From an uncultured Flavobacteriales bacterium (GTDB taxonomy: Bacteria; Bacteroidota; Bacteroidia; Flavobacteriales_E; Vicingaceae), in assembly GCA_937901255.1 (NCBI GenBank), contig CALCHN010000040.1:1-29449 (forward strand): 29,449 nucleotides of DNA, written 5' to 3'. How positions within the stretch are numbered: position 1 is the first letter of the stretch; every line of letters starts with the position of its first letter. Made by a program: the position numbers and the translations under genes. Below the pieces are notes generated by a model that had not been told where the DNA came from, searched no databases, and saw only the letters and a program-made list of their open reading frames with translations. Positions 1 to 7,868 of this stretch are shown here, one piece after another.

Positions 1-150
1 CTCTCTTTGAAGAGAGGGGGAAAAGTTATCGCAAGATAACTTGGGGGTGAGTTGAATAAATAAAAAACTAATTTAAGCTCCAACGGAGCGAAATTTAACA
101 CTGATGACTGTAGTTCATCGCAAAGAAGTAAAACCTTAACAGGGTAAAAA
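1..150. repeat. Cluster of short hairpins upstream of the first gene
   Basis: Non-coding stretch with four short inverted repeats in a row: a 7-bp stem CTCTCTT/AAGAGAG (1-16), an 8-bp stem AAGTTATC/GATAACTT closed by a GCAA tetraloop (about 24-43), GCTCC-AAC-GGAGC (about 77-89), and GATGA/TCATC (about 103-119). None is followed by a clear T-run, so these do not look like simple terminators. They resemble dispersed intergenic palindromes. The window starts inside or at the edge of the element, so its full length is unknown. Confidence 0.45.
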
Positions 151-159
151 AATAAAATA

Positions 160-1338
160 ATGAAACTACTTGTACTACTTTCTCGCTTTCCGTATCCTCT
201 AGAAAAGGGAGATAAGTTACGTGCATTTCATCAGATAAAAGAATTATCTAAACAGCACGAAATAGTTTTATGTGCTTTGTCCGACCAAAAAGTAGCACAA
301 AGTTCTATCGATAAACTTCAAGAATATTGTAAAGCCATTCACATTATTAGACTTCCTAAGTGGAAAATCTATTGGAATTTATTTTGGCAATTGTTATTTA
401 CCGATAAGTCGCTGCAAGTAGTTTATTTTTATAATAAATCGGCTCAAAAAAAGATTAACCGAATTATAGCAGAATATCAACCCGACCATATTTATGGTCA
501 GTTAATTCGAGTTGCCGAATACATTAAAAATATTCCCATTCCAAAAACATTAGATTATATGGATGCCTTGGCTCGTGGAATGGAAAGAAGAATAGCACAA
601 TCGCCTTTTTACATCAAGTGGTTTTTAACTACCGAAACTACTCGATTAAAACGTTACGAACACCAAATTTTTGACACTTTTGATCATCTTACGATAATTT
701 CTGAGCAAGATAAAAACTTAATCGTCCACATAAAAAACGATGCGATACAAATAATCCCTAATGGTGTAGATTATGAGATGTTCAAATTTCAAGAAAATTC
801 CGAAAAAAAATACGACCTCATATTTACAGGAAACATGGCTTACCCACCCAATATTGATAGTGTGATATATTTGGTAAATGAAGTTATGCCTTTAGTTTGG
901 AAAAAATATCCTAATGTAAAATTAGTAATTGCCGGTGCTGAACCGGATAAAAAAGTGCTACAATTAGCTTCCAAAAATGTTGAAGTAACAGGTTGGGTAA
1001 AAGATATTGCCACTTATTATGCAGCGGCTAAAATATTTATAGCTCCAATGCAAATTGGCACAGGATTGCAAAATAAATTATTAGAAGCTATGGCTATGAA
1101 ACTGCCTTGTGTAACTTCTCAACTAGCGAATAATGCTTTAGGAGCTGAACATCAAAACTCCATATTAATTGGTAATCAACCCGAAGAATATTACGAACAT
1201 ATTATATCTTTGTTGGAAAATAAAACTTTATATAATAACATTGCAACATCAGGATATGATTTTGTGAAAAAGAACTATACTTGGGAAGGTACAACACAAA
1301 AACTGAATGAATTGATTATAAATACTAAAAAACAATGA
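160..1338 (+). CDS. Glycosyltransferase family 4, sugar transferase of the PEP-CTERM/EpsH1-associated type
   Basis: A 392-residue GT-B glycosyltransferase with no signal peptide, so probably cytoplasmic or at the inner membrane face. The N-terminus (LLVLLSRFPYPLEKGDKLRA) is typical of the Stp1-like sugar transferases known from exopolysaccharide loci. The C-terminal donor-binding half has IPNGVD at about 199-204, TGNMAYPPN at about 223-231, and the nucleotide-sugar-binding LLEAMAMKLPCV region at about 307-318, which carries the EX7E-like glutamate. The expected role is transfer of a sugar from a nucleotide-sugar donor to a lipid-linked or surface glycan; the substrate cannot be read from sequence. 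Its stop overlaps the dapD start by 4 nt (ATGA), so the two are probably translated together. It lies near a family 9 transferase, which suggests envelope glycan work. Confidence 0.85.
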   Translation: MKLLVLLSRFPYPLEKGDKLRAFHQIKELSKQHEIVLCALSDQKVAQSSIDKLQEYCKAIHIIRLPKWKIYWNLFWQLLFTDKSLQVVYFYNKSAQKKINRIIAEYQPDHIYGQLIRVAEYIKNIPIPKTLDYMDALARGMERRIAQSPFYIKWFLTTETTRLKRYEHQIFDTFDHLTIISEQDKNLIVHIKNDAIQIIPNGVDYEMFKFQENSEKKYDLIFTGNMAYPPNIDSVIYLVNEVMPLVWKKYPNVKLVIAGAEPDKKVLQLASKNVEVTGWVKDIATYYAAAKIFIAPMQIGTGLQNKLLEAMAMKLPCVTSQLANNALGAEHQNSILIGNQPEEYYEHIISLLENKTLYNNIATSGYDFVKKNYTWEGTTQKLNELIINTKKQ

Positions 1339-2150
1339 AAGAATTACAACAACAAATAGAAGCGGCTTGGGAAAATAGAGATTTACTAAAAGATGAAGCA
1401 ACAAAAAATGCTATCCGACAAGTAATTGAACATTTAGATAAAGGAACATTGAGAGTTGCCGAACCAAAAGGTAATGATTGGCAAGTAAACGAATGGGTAA
1501 AAAAAGCGGTAGTGCTTTATTTTCCTATCCAACAAATGAAAACTATTGAGGTTGGACCATTTGAATTTCATGATAAAATGGAGTTGAAAAAGAACTATGA
1601 AGCGTTGGGCGTTCGTGTAGTTCCTCATGCTGTAGCTCGTTATGGAGTTTTTTTAGCTAAAGGCGTAATTATGATGCCTTCTTATGTAAATATTGGTGCT
1701 TTTGTAGATAGCGGAACAATGGTGGATACATGGGCTACTGTTGGCTCTTGTGCTCAAATTGGTAAAGATGTACATTTAAGTGGTGGAGTTGGTATTGGTG
1801 GTGTGTTGGAACCTTTGCAAGCTGCTCCAGTAGTAATAGAAGATGGTTGTTTTATAGGTTCCAGATGTATAGTGGTAGAAGGTGTTAGAGTACGAAAAGA
1901 AGCAGTTTTAGGAGCAAACGTAGTACTTACAAAATCAACAAAAATTATTGATGTAAGCGGAGATACTCCTATTGAATATAAGGGCGAAGTGCCAGAAAGA
2001 GCTGTGGTAATTCCGGGATCTTATACCAAAGAATTTCCTGCAGGAAAATTTAATGTACCTTGTGCCTTAATTATAGGGCAACGAAAAGCAAGTACCGATT
2101 TAAAGACCTCTCTAAATAATGCGTTGAGAGAATACGATGTAGCAGTTTAA
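1335..2150 (+). CDS. dapD: 2,3,4,5-tetrahydropyridine-2,6-dicarboxylate N-succinyltransferase
   Basis: A 271-residue protein, close to the usual length of about 270-275 for DapD. It transfers succinyl from succinyl-CoA to tetrahydrodipicolinate in the succinylase branch of lysine and meso-diaminopimelate synthesis, which feeds peptidoglycan. It has a helical N-terminal domain (residues 1-95) followed by a left-handed beta-helix of hexapeptide repeats at about 105-220, seen as repeated V/I-G steps such as PSYVNIGAFVDSGTMVDTWA, then GSCAQIGKDVHLSGGVGIGG and DGCFIGSRCIVVEGV. The start overlaps the upstream glycosyltransferase stop by 4 nt, so coupling is likely. There is no other dap gene in the window. 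The family assignment is secure from the continuous pattern and length. Confidence 0.96.
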   Translation: MKELQQQIEAAWENRDLLKDEATKNAIRQVIEHLDKGTLRVAEPKGNDWQVNEWVKKAVVLYFPIQQMKTIEVGPFEFHDKMELKKNYEALGVRVVPHAVARYGVFLAKGVIMMPSYVNIGAFVDSGTMVDTWATVGSCAQIGKDVHLSGGVGIGGVLEPLQAAPVVIEDGCFIGSRCIVVEGVRVRKEAVLGANVVLTKSTKIIDVSGDTPIEYKGEVPERAVVIPGSYTKEFPAGKFNVPCALIIGQRKASTDLKTSLNNALREYDVAV

Positions 2151-2261
2151 CACATTAAAATATAGTATTATGAAATAGCCACTTGCAAAAAGTAAACCAA
2201 CACGAATGAAGATAACATGGCGTATTCCATATGACAAATAAAAATCAATAAATATCTACAT

Positions 2262-2759
2262 ATGAATAAAAATATTAAATCTGAAGATCAATTTCAATTA
2301 GCCGATTTAGATATAAAAGACGGATTTATTGAAAAAGCCTACGAAACATTAAACAACATTCTGAAAGAAAATCCTACTTTCGGAAAGGCTCATAACCATT
2401 TAGGTTGGATGAATGAGACCAAATTTCAGGATTATGCAAAAGCAGAAGAACATTACAAAAAAGCATTAGAGCTTTCTCCTGATTATACTGCAGTGTATTA
2501 CAACTATGCTATTTTGCTTTCTACCCAACAACGATGGGACGAGTTAAATCAATTGCTTGAAAAAGCCCTGAAAGTTCCCGGAATTAACAAATCTACTATC
2601 TACAACGAATACGGAATTATGTTTGAAGCAATAGAAGAATATGATAATGCCATCTCTCATTTTAAAGATGCCGCAAGAGCTTGTATGGATAATGCTACTA
2701 TGGATAAATTTTTAGATTCGGTAGAACGTTGTAAACGCAAAAAAACATTGTTTAATTAA
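2262..2759 (+). CDS. TPR-repeat protein
   Basis: A 165-residue soluble protein made almost entirely of tetratricopeptide-like helical hairpins. Repeats are visible from about residue 10 (LADLDIKDGFIEKAYETLNN), about 44-78 (AHNHLGWMNE... KAEEHYKKALELSPDYTAVY), about 79-110, and about 112-145 (YNEYGIMFEAIEEYDNAISH). There is no signal peptide or enzyme motif, so a protein-protein adaptor role is inferred only from the fold. It ends 1 nt before the start of the family 9 glycosyltransferase, which makes co-transcription very likely. The partner is unknown. Confidence 0.75.
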   Translation: MNKNIKSEDQFQLADLDIKDGFIEKAYETLNNILKENPTFGKAHNHLGWMNETKFQDYAKAEEHYKKALELSPDYTAVYYNYAILLSTQQRWDELNQLLEKALKVPGINKSTIYNEYGIMFEAIEEYDNAISHFKDAARACMDNATMDKFLDSVERCKRKKTLFN

Positions 2760-2760
2760 G

Positions 2761-3732
2761 TTGAAAAAATTTTTAATCATACAAACCGCCTATATTGGAG
2801 ATGTTATTCTAGCTACTTCCATAGTAGAAAAATTACACCAAGCTTTGCCTGATAGTCAAATAGATTTTTTATTGCGTAAAGGCAATGAAAGTTTATTAAG
2901 CAATCACCCTATCATTAACGAAGTAATTATTTGGAACAAACACGATAAAAAATACGATAGCCTGAAAAGAATCACTAAACAGGTGCATCAGCATAAATAC
3001 GATGTGGTTATTAATTTACAACGATTTGCTTCTAGCGGATTAATTACTGCTTTTTCGGGAGCAAAACTTAAAATTGGATTTGCTAAAAACCCCTTGTCTT
3101 TTTCTTTTAATCAAAAGTTTCCACATAAAATTGGTGATGGCACCCACGAAATTGAACGGAATCATCAATTGATAAAAGCTTTTACAGATAATACTCCAGC
3201 TATGCCTAAGCTTTACCCTTGTAACAACGATTATTTGGCGGTAGAGGCTTATAAAAAAGAAAAGTACGTTTGTATGGCACCAACTTCCGTTTGGTTTACG
3301 AAACAAATGCCAAAAGAAAAATGGGCTGAATTAATCAATAGCATTCCAGATAATTATCAAATTTATTTATTAGGAAGTCCTGCCGATGCTGCAGCTTGCG
3401 AAGAAATAAAAACACTATCTAACAACAATAAAGTAGTAAATTTAGCAGGCAAACTTACTTTGCTAGCATCTGCAGCCTTGATGCAAACTGCCCAAATGAA
3501 TTATGTAAATGATTCTGCACCCTTACACATTGCTTCAGCGATGAATGCTCCTACTACGGCTTTTTTCTGTTCTACTATTCCTGCTTTTGGATTTGGTCCT
3601 TTAGCCAAAAATGCAAAAATTGTTGAGGTAAAAGAAAAACTTACTTGCCGACCTTGTGGTTTACATGGAAAAGTTGAATGTCCAGAAGGACATTTTAAAT
3701 GTGGATTTGATATTGAAATAAAAAAGAATTGA
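2761..3732 (+). CDS. Glycosyltransferase family 9 (heptosyltransferase-like)
   Basis: A 323-residue protein starting at TTG, 1 nt after the TPR gene; no better ATG lies near. The N-terminal motif FLIIQTAYIGDVILATSIVE and the C-terminal NDSAPLHIASAMNAPTTAFF are the two hallmarks of the ADP-heptose:LPS heptosyltransferase (WaaC/WaaF) family. The expected job is adding a heptose or similar sugar to the lipopolysaccharide core at the inner face of the cytoplasmic membrane; the exact sugar and acceptor cannot be stated. A Cys-rich tail (CRPCGLHGKVECPEGHFKCG, residues about 297-316) with four cysteines follows the catalytic region and may bind a metal; similar tails are common in Bacteroidota members of the family. 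A strong hairpin follows at 3759-3783. Confidence 0.88.
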   Translation: MKKFLIIQTAYIGDVILATSIVEKLHQALPDSQIDFLLRKGNESLLSNHPIINEVIIWNKHDKKYDSLKRITKQVHQHKYDVVINLQRFASSGLITAFSGAKLKIGFAKNPLSFSFNQKFPHKIGDGTHEIERNHQLIKAFTDNTPAMPKLYPCNNDYLAVEAYKKEKYVCMAPTSVWFTKQMPKEKWAELINSIPDNYQIYLLGSPADAAACEEIKTLSNNNKVVNLAGKLTLLASAALMQTAQMNYVNDSAPLHIASAMNAPTTAFFCSTIPAFGFGPLAKNAKIVEVKEKLTCRPCGLHGKVECPEGHFKCGFDIEIKKN

Positions 3733-3740
3733 AAATTTCT

Positions 3741-3790
3741 GAGCTTTTAGCAACCTCAACAGGATTACCTTCGGTGATCCTGTAAAGCTC
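3741..3790 (+). repeat. Nested hairpin after the family 9 glycosyltransferase gene
   Basis: An 11-bp stem (3759-3769 with 3773-3783, one G-T pair, TTC loop) sits inside a second inverted pair, GAGCTTT (3741-3747) with AAAGCTC (3784-3790). No T-run follows, so it is not a textbook terminator, though such a stable stem may define the mRNA 3' end. A longer-range pair (AACCACAAAA near 3800, TTTTGTGGTT near 3878) surrounds the neighbouring tRNA terminator. Confidence 0.5.
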
Positions 3791-3837
3791 CGCTTTGAAA
3801 AACCACAAAAGAAATATCCGCTCTTTTTCAAAAACAA

Positions 3838-3867
3838 AAGCGAGCTTTCATTATTGAAAACTCGCTT
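3838..3867 (-). terminator. Terminator of tRNA-Arg
   Basis: On the minus strand a stem AAGCGAG/CTCGCTT, extended inside by TTTC/GAAA, is followed by TTTGTTTTTG. It lies about 27 nt past the tRNA 3' end, as expected for a monocistronic tRNA. Confidence 0.7.
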
Positions 3868-3894
3868 CGTTTCACCTTTTTGTGGTTTTATTCG

Positions 3895-3968
3895 TGACCT
3901 CGACAGGATTCAAACCTGTAACCTTCTGAGCCGTAATCAGATGCGCTATTCAGTTGCGCCACGAGGCC
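3895..3968 (-). tRNA. tRNA-Arg(ACG)
   Basis: A complete 74-nt cloverleaf on the minus strand. Acceptor GGCCTCG pairs with CGAGGTC (one G-T pair), with discriminator A. The D arm is GCGC/GCGC, the anticodon stem TCTGA/TCAGA encloses loop TTACGGC with anticodon ACG, and the T arm is ACAGG-TTTGAAT-CCTGT. The 3' CCA is not encoded. A34 is expected to be deaminated to inosine so that CGT, CGC and CGA are read. An open reading frame across this site on the plus strand is spurious. Confidence 0.96.
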
Positions 3969-3978
3969 TAATTGACTG

Positions 3979-3986
3979 CAAATATA
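3979..3986 (-). promoter_or_regulatory. -7 element of the tRNA-Arg promoter
   Basis: TATATTTG matches the Bacteroidota -7 consensus TAnnTTTG and ends 10 nt before the tRNA 5' end. No TTG is found 17-23 nt further upstream. The same octamer precedes tRNA-His. Confidence 0.6.
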
Positions 3987-4059
3987 GAAAAAATGGCTGT
4001 ATTTTCTCTAATTTTATTATTTTTAGAATTTATAAAATCACATCAAAAAATAGTTCAAT

Positions 4060-5466
4060 ATGTCTGTTTATGGAAAAGTAACAACTCCTATTATTCAACA
4101 ATTACAAGCATTAATTGGTGATAAATTTGTTTTATGGGATGATGAAAATTTAAGTATATACAGTCATGATGAAACAGAAGATTTGAAATTTTTCCCTGAA
4201 GTAATTGTTAAACCAAGAACAGCAACAGAAATAAGTTCCATCGTGAAATTATGTAATGAGCATTTAATTCCACTAACTCCTAGAGGAGCTGGAACTGGTT
4301 TAAGTGGTGGGGCTTTACCTGTAAATAAAGGTATTTTACTTTCCATGGAGCGTTTTAATAGCATTATTGAAATAGACGAAAGAAATTTACAAGCTACCAT
4401 TGAGCCAGGAGTAATCACTCAAGAGTTTCAAGAAGCAGTAAAAGCTAAAGGACTTTTTTATCCTCCAGACCCTGCTAGTAAAGGAAGTTGTTTTATAGGA
4501 GGCAATTTGGCAGAAAATTCCGGTGGACCAAAAGCTGTAAAATATGGTGTTACCAAAGATTATGTGTTAAATTTAGAGGTGGTGCTTCCCACAGGTGAGA
4601 TAATATGGACGGGAGCCAATGTACTTAAAAACTCTACAGGTTATAACCTCACACAATTATTAATAGGCAGCGAAGGTACATTAGGCATTATTACTAAAGC
4701 GGTTTTTAAGCTTATTCCACACCCAAAGCAAGACTTATTAATGCTTGTCCCTTTTATTTCAGCTGAAGAAGCTTGTAGTGCTGTAGCTGCAATTTTTAAT
4801 GCAGGTATAACTCCTTCGGCAATGGAATTAATGGAAAAAGATGCCATTTTATGGGGAAAAAAGTTCATAAACGATACTGCCATAGCTATTGAAGATAACA
4901 TTGAAGCTCATTTACTTATTGAAGTAGATGGAAATGATATGGATGTTTTGTATAAAGACTGTGAACTCATTTATCAGGTATTAGAAAATTTTAAAACTGG
5001 AGAAATACTTTTTGCTGATGATGCCACTCAAAAGGAGAAACTTTGGAAAATTAGAAGAGTGGTAGGTGAAGCAGTAAAAAGTCAGTCCATTTATAAAGAA
5101 GAAGACACCGTAGTACCTAGAGCAGAATTACCCAAGCTACTAAAAGGCGTAAAGGAAATAGGAAACAAATATGGTTTTAAATCTGTTTGTTACGGACATG
5201 CAGGAGATGGAAATTTACATGTAAACATCATTAAAGAAAATATGAGTGATGAAGCATGGAACAATGAACTACCTAAAGGAATAACAGAAATTTTTGAGCT
5301 TTGTGTACAATTAAAAGGTACTATTTCTGGAGAACATGGTATTGGCTATGTTCAGAAATCATATATGAACATTCCTTTTGACGAAAAAACCTTATCATTA
5401 CAAAAACAAATAAAATCTATCTTCGATCCTAATAACATACTTAATCCAGACAAAATTTTTCCATAA
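4060..5466 (+). CDS. FAD-linked oxidase, glycolate oxidase GlcD / D-lactate dehydrogenase type
   Basis: A 468-residue soluble flavoprotein of the PCMH-type FAD family. FAD_binding_4 spans about residues 35-215: PRTATEISSIVKLCNEHLIP, then PRGAGTGLSGGALP for the pyrophosphate, GNLAENSGGPKAVKYGVTKD, and GSEGTLGIIT. The C-terminal FAD-oxidase domain (about 220-465) has YGHAGDGNLHVN at 378-389 and the active-site SGEHGIG near 425. Members oxidise 2-hydroxy acids (glycolate, D-lactate or D-2-hydroxyglutarate) and pass electrons to the quinone pool or another acceptor; the substrate is not decided here. No glcE or glcF partner lies next to it, which slightly favours a stand-alone D-lactate or 2-hydroxyglutarate enzyme. 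It is monocistronic, with its own strong terminator. Confidence 0.9.
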   Translation: MSVYGKVTTPIIQQLQALIGDKFVLWDDENLSIYSHDETEDLKFFPEVIVKPRTATEISSIVKLCNEHLIPLTPRGAGTGLSGGALPVNKGILLSMERFNSIIEIDERNLQATIEPGVITQEFQEAVKAKGLFYPPDPASKGSCFIGGNLAENSGGPKAVKYGVTKDYVLNLEVVLPTGEIIWTGANVLKNSTGYNLTQLLIGSEGTLGIITKAVFKLIPHPKQDLLMLVPFISAEEACSAVAAIFNAGITPSAMELMEKDAILWGKKFINDTAIAIEDNIEAHLLIEVDGNDMDVLYKDCELIYQVLENFKTGEILFADDATQKEKLWKIRRVVGEAVKSQSIYKEEDTVVPRAELPKLLKGVKEIGNKYGFKSVCYGHAGDGNLHVNIIKENMSDEAWNNELPKGITEIFELCVQLKGTISGEHGIGYVQKSYMNIPFDEKTLSLQKQIKSIFDPNNILNPDKIFP

Positions 5467-5469
5467 AAA

Positions 5470-5497
5470 AAAGTCCCTTGAGTTTTCAAGGGACTTT
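5470..5497 (+). terminator. Terminator of the FAD oxidase gene
   Basis: A perfect 12-bp stem (AAAGTCCCTTGA with TCAAGGGACTTT) around a GTTT loop, starting 4 nt after the stop codon; the arms end in an A-run and a T-run. The 212 nt from here to the next gene hold only the promoter noted below. Confidence 0.88.
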
Positions 5498-5648
5498 AAT
5501 TCAAAGGGAGGAGATTTTTTATGATTTAACTACCTATCTAATTAACTTTTAAAAATTTATCTCCTTAATACTTCAAAAGACGTAAAAGATTTATAAAAGG
5601 TTGCTTTACTTTTTTTTAACCATAGGATTATAAGAGTTGAATAAACTA

Positions 5649-5682
5649 TTGTTTTCTAAATAATATTATATCTGTAAATTTG
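5649..5682 (+). promoter_or_regulatory. Promoter of the secreted metalloprotease gene
   Basis: TTG at 5649-5651, a 23-nt spacer, then TAAATTTG at 5675-5682, which fits TAnnTTTG. Transcription would begin near 5688, about 22 nt before the ATG. The spacer is at the long end of the known range. Confidence 0.45.
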
Positions 5683-5709
5683 GTAGGCATTAATTAACCT
5701 AAAACTTTT

Positions 5710-7773
5710 ATGAAAAAATTTACATTATTTATTACAGCAATCTCTTTATCTATTGGAGGTTTTTTTGCTCAAAACAAAAGCTTTACTCCAACTACTAGTA
5801 ACAATAACTACGAAAGGATAAATCTATCGTCTGAAAAGTGTTCTACAACAGAAGTAATGAATGCCTTACGTGACAAAGACCCTATTGCTTTTGACACAAG
5901 AGAAGCTCAAAAAGAGCAACAATATCAAAATTGGATAAAAAATGAATATCAAAATTTTAAATCTTCAAAAAAGGCAGTAATTACCATACCTGTTGTTGTT
6001 CAAATTTGGGCATCTACTACTACCGTTCCAAATAGTAAAGTTTACGAACAATTAAACCGTTTAAATTTAGATTTCAGAGGGGCAAATCCAGATAGAACAA
6101 ATACACCAAGTGTGTTCCCAACGGCTGATACTGAAATTGAATTTTGCTTAGCAACCCGAGACCCTTCAGGAAATCCTACATCTGGGATAGTCAGAAGAAC
6201 TTCTGGCGGTAGTCCTCCTCAATCTGGAGGTACAGAAATGTGGGATCCTACAAAATATCTAAACATTTATGTTTATAACATTGGAGGTGGAACTTTAGGT
6301 TTTACCTACCTTTCTTCACAATCTCCTAATCAAGCTGTACATGTTACCTCAAGTGCTTTTGGAAATACTGGTGGTCAATTTGGAATGGGAAGGACTGCTA
6401 CTCATGAAATTGGACATTGGTTAAACCTTCAACATATTTGGGGAAATAATAATTGTGGAAATGATTTTGTAAACGACACTCCACCTGCTCAAAGTGCTAA
6501 CTATAATTGTCCATCTCATCCTCACGATGTTGGTGTATGTTCAGGAAATACTAATGGAGAAATGTTTATGAATTACATGGATTATGTAAATGATGCTTGT
6601 ATGTACGCGTTTACTCCAGGACAAAAAGCTAGAATGATTGCTGCAATTAATAACGACAGACCTGGCTTATTAACCTCTAACGGTTGTCAGGCTACTGGAT
6701 TAACTGCCAATTTTACAGCTAACAACACTACTATTACTGCTGGACAAACAGTAACGTTTACTAATACATCTTCAGGGCCAAATCCAATTACATCAAACTC
6801 TTGGAATTTTGATGTAACTTCTCAAGGTGGTGTAACTCCATCAACTTCTACTGCTGCTACTCCTCCTTCTATTACCTATAACAATGCAGGAACTTATACC
6901 GTTTCATTAACTGTAGGAGATGGAAGTAGCACTGATACTGAAACTAAAAATGCCTATATTACTGTATTAGCTTCAGGTAGCTCGGTTTGTGATTCTACTG
7001 CTGCCAACTGGAGTCTAGCACAACATGGTAGCCAAACAGGTCCTTATTTATGGGGAGGTGGAAATGGATATATTTTGGGGCAAAATACCTATGGAGATAA
7101 CGGCTGGGCCGACAAAGTGCCTTACACTGGTTCTGGAACTTTCTTAACAGATGTAATTTACTATTTTAGCACTTCAGGAACTGGTAATGTTAACCTAAAA
7201 GTTTGGGGAGTAAATGCAGGTGCTCCAGGTGCTGTATTAGCTCAACAAACCGTTCAAATTTCTCAATTGGGTACAGGAGGAACTCCAACAGTTTGGTCTA
7301 TTTCTAACCCACCATCGTTAAATGGAAATTTCTTTGTAGGACATGACCATACAACCTTAACAAACGGTGATACTGTTGCACTAATGTCTGCTCCAACAAC
7401 AACTCCTTCTACATGGGCTAAAGAAACTACAGGTTGGAAAGCCTTAAGTTCTTACAATTTTAACCACAGTGGTGCTGTTATTCCTGTAATTTGTAATACA
7501 ACAACAGGCGAAAAAGAAATTTTGGGTACTATTAATGACATTTTAGTTTTCCCAAATCCTTCAAACGGAACATTAAATATTGCTCTTACAGAAAAGAAAG
7601 AGACTACCATTGAAATTTACAATCTTGTAGGAAAATTAGTTTATACTAGTGGCAACCCATTAAACACTCAATTATTTACTATAAATATTGAAGATCAACC
7701 AAATGGTATTTATTTTGTAAATATTAAAACTGAAAATAACATCACTACCAAAAAAGTATTGATTGCTAAGTAG
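5710..7773 (+). CDS. Secreted M43 (pappalysin/cytophagalysin)-type metalloprotease with PKD domain and T9SS sorting domain
   Basis: 687 residues. Signal peptide at 1-20, ending SIGGFFAQ. The protease domain spans about 90-325, with the zinc motif HEIGHWLNLQH at 232-242 (HExxHxxxxxH) followed by IWG, and a Met-turn MNYMDY at 287-292, both typical of the M43 branch of metzincins. A PKD domain follows at about 333-420 (ANFTANNTTITAGQTVTF to GTYTVSLTVGDG). A roughly 160-residue beta-rich region with GTGNVNLKVWGV comes next. A type A T9SS C-terminal signal occupies about 612-687 (VFPNPSNGTLNI to GIYFVNIKTENN, then KKVLIAK). The protein should be exported by Sec, carried over the outer membrane by T9SS, and cleaved and anchored or released. 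It has its own promoter and terminator. Confidence 0.92.
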   Translation: MKKFTLFITAISLSIGGFFAQNKSFTPTTSNNNYERINLSSEKCSTTEVMNALRDKDPIAFDTREAQKEQQYQNWIKNEYQNFKSSKKAVITIPVVVQIWASTTTVPNSKVYEQLNRLNLDFRGANPDRTNTPSVFPTADTEIEFCLATRDPSGNPTSGIVRRTSGGSPPQSGGTEMWDPTKYLNIYVYNIGGGTLGFTYLSSQSPNQAVHVTSSAFGNTGGQFGMGRTATHEIGHWLNLQHIWGNNNCGNDFVNDTPPAQSANYNCPSHPHDVGVCSGNTNGEMFMNYMDYVNDACMYAFTPGQKARMIAAINNDRPGLLTSNGCQATGLTANFTANNTTITAGQTVTFTNTSSGPNPITSNSWNFDVTSQGGVTPSTSTAATPPSITYNNAGTYTVSLTVGDGSSTDTETKNAYITVLASGSSVCDSTAANWSLAQHGSQTGPYLWGGGNGYILGQNTYGDNGWADKVPYTGSGTFLTDVIYYFSTSGTGNVNLKVWGVNAGAPGAVLAQQTVQISQLGTGGTPTVWSISNPPSLNGNFFVGHDHTTLTNGDTVALMSAPTTTPSTWAKETTGWKALSSYNFNHSGAVIPVICNTTTGEKEILGTINDILVFPNPSNGTLNIALTEKKETTIEIYNLVGKLVYTSGNPLNTQLFTINIEDQPNGIYFVNIKTENNITTKKVLIAK

Positions 7774-7800
7774 TGCGTTAATTATTATTAATTTTTTTAG

Positions 7801-7831
7801 AGAGCCTCATTTTTTTTGAGGCTCTTTTTTT
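7801..7831 (+). terminator. Terminator of the metalloprotease gene
   Basis: Stem AGAGCCTCA/TGAGGCTCT around a T-rich loop, followed by a run of seven or more T. The T-rich loop also holds the -33 TTG of the next promoter, so terminator and promoter overlap. Confidence 0.9.
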
Positions 7832-7849
7832 ATCTTATGCTTACCTTTG
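7816..7849 (+). promoter_or_regulatory. Promoter of the mqnE operon
   Basis: TTG at 7816-7818, 23 nt, then TACCTTTG at 7842-7849, a full match to TAnnTTTG. The start of transcription would be about 7855, giving a leader of only about 14 nt before the ATG at 7869. Confidence 0.5.
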
Positions 7850-7868
7850 TTAAAAAATTTAACCATAT

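Noticed and set aside
3854..4081. Plus-strand ORF of 75 codons before the FAD oxidase gene
   Set aside because: It runs straight through tRNA-Arg and its terminator, and its composition is not protein-like. It is a by-product of the tRNA sequence.
5505..5527. GGGAGGAG followed by ATG, a Shine-Dalgarno-like start
   Set aside because: The frame is ATG ATT TAA, two codons only. It is not a gene.
6403..6435. Loss of the glycine in the metzincin motif (HEIGHWLNLQH instead of HExxHxxGxxH)
   Set aside because: The asparagine form HExxHWLNLxHIWG is a normal variant in cytophagalysin-type M43 proteins and all zinc ligands are kept.
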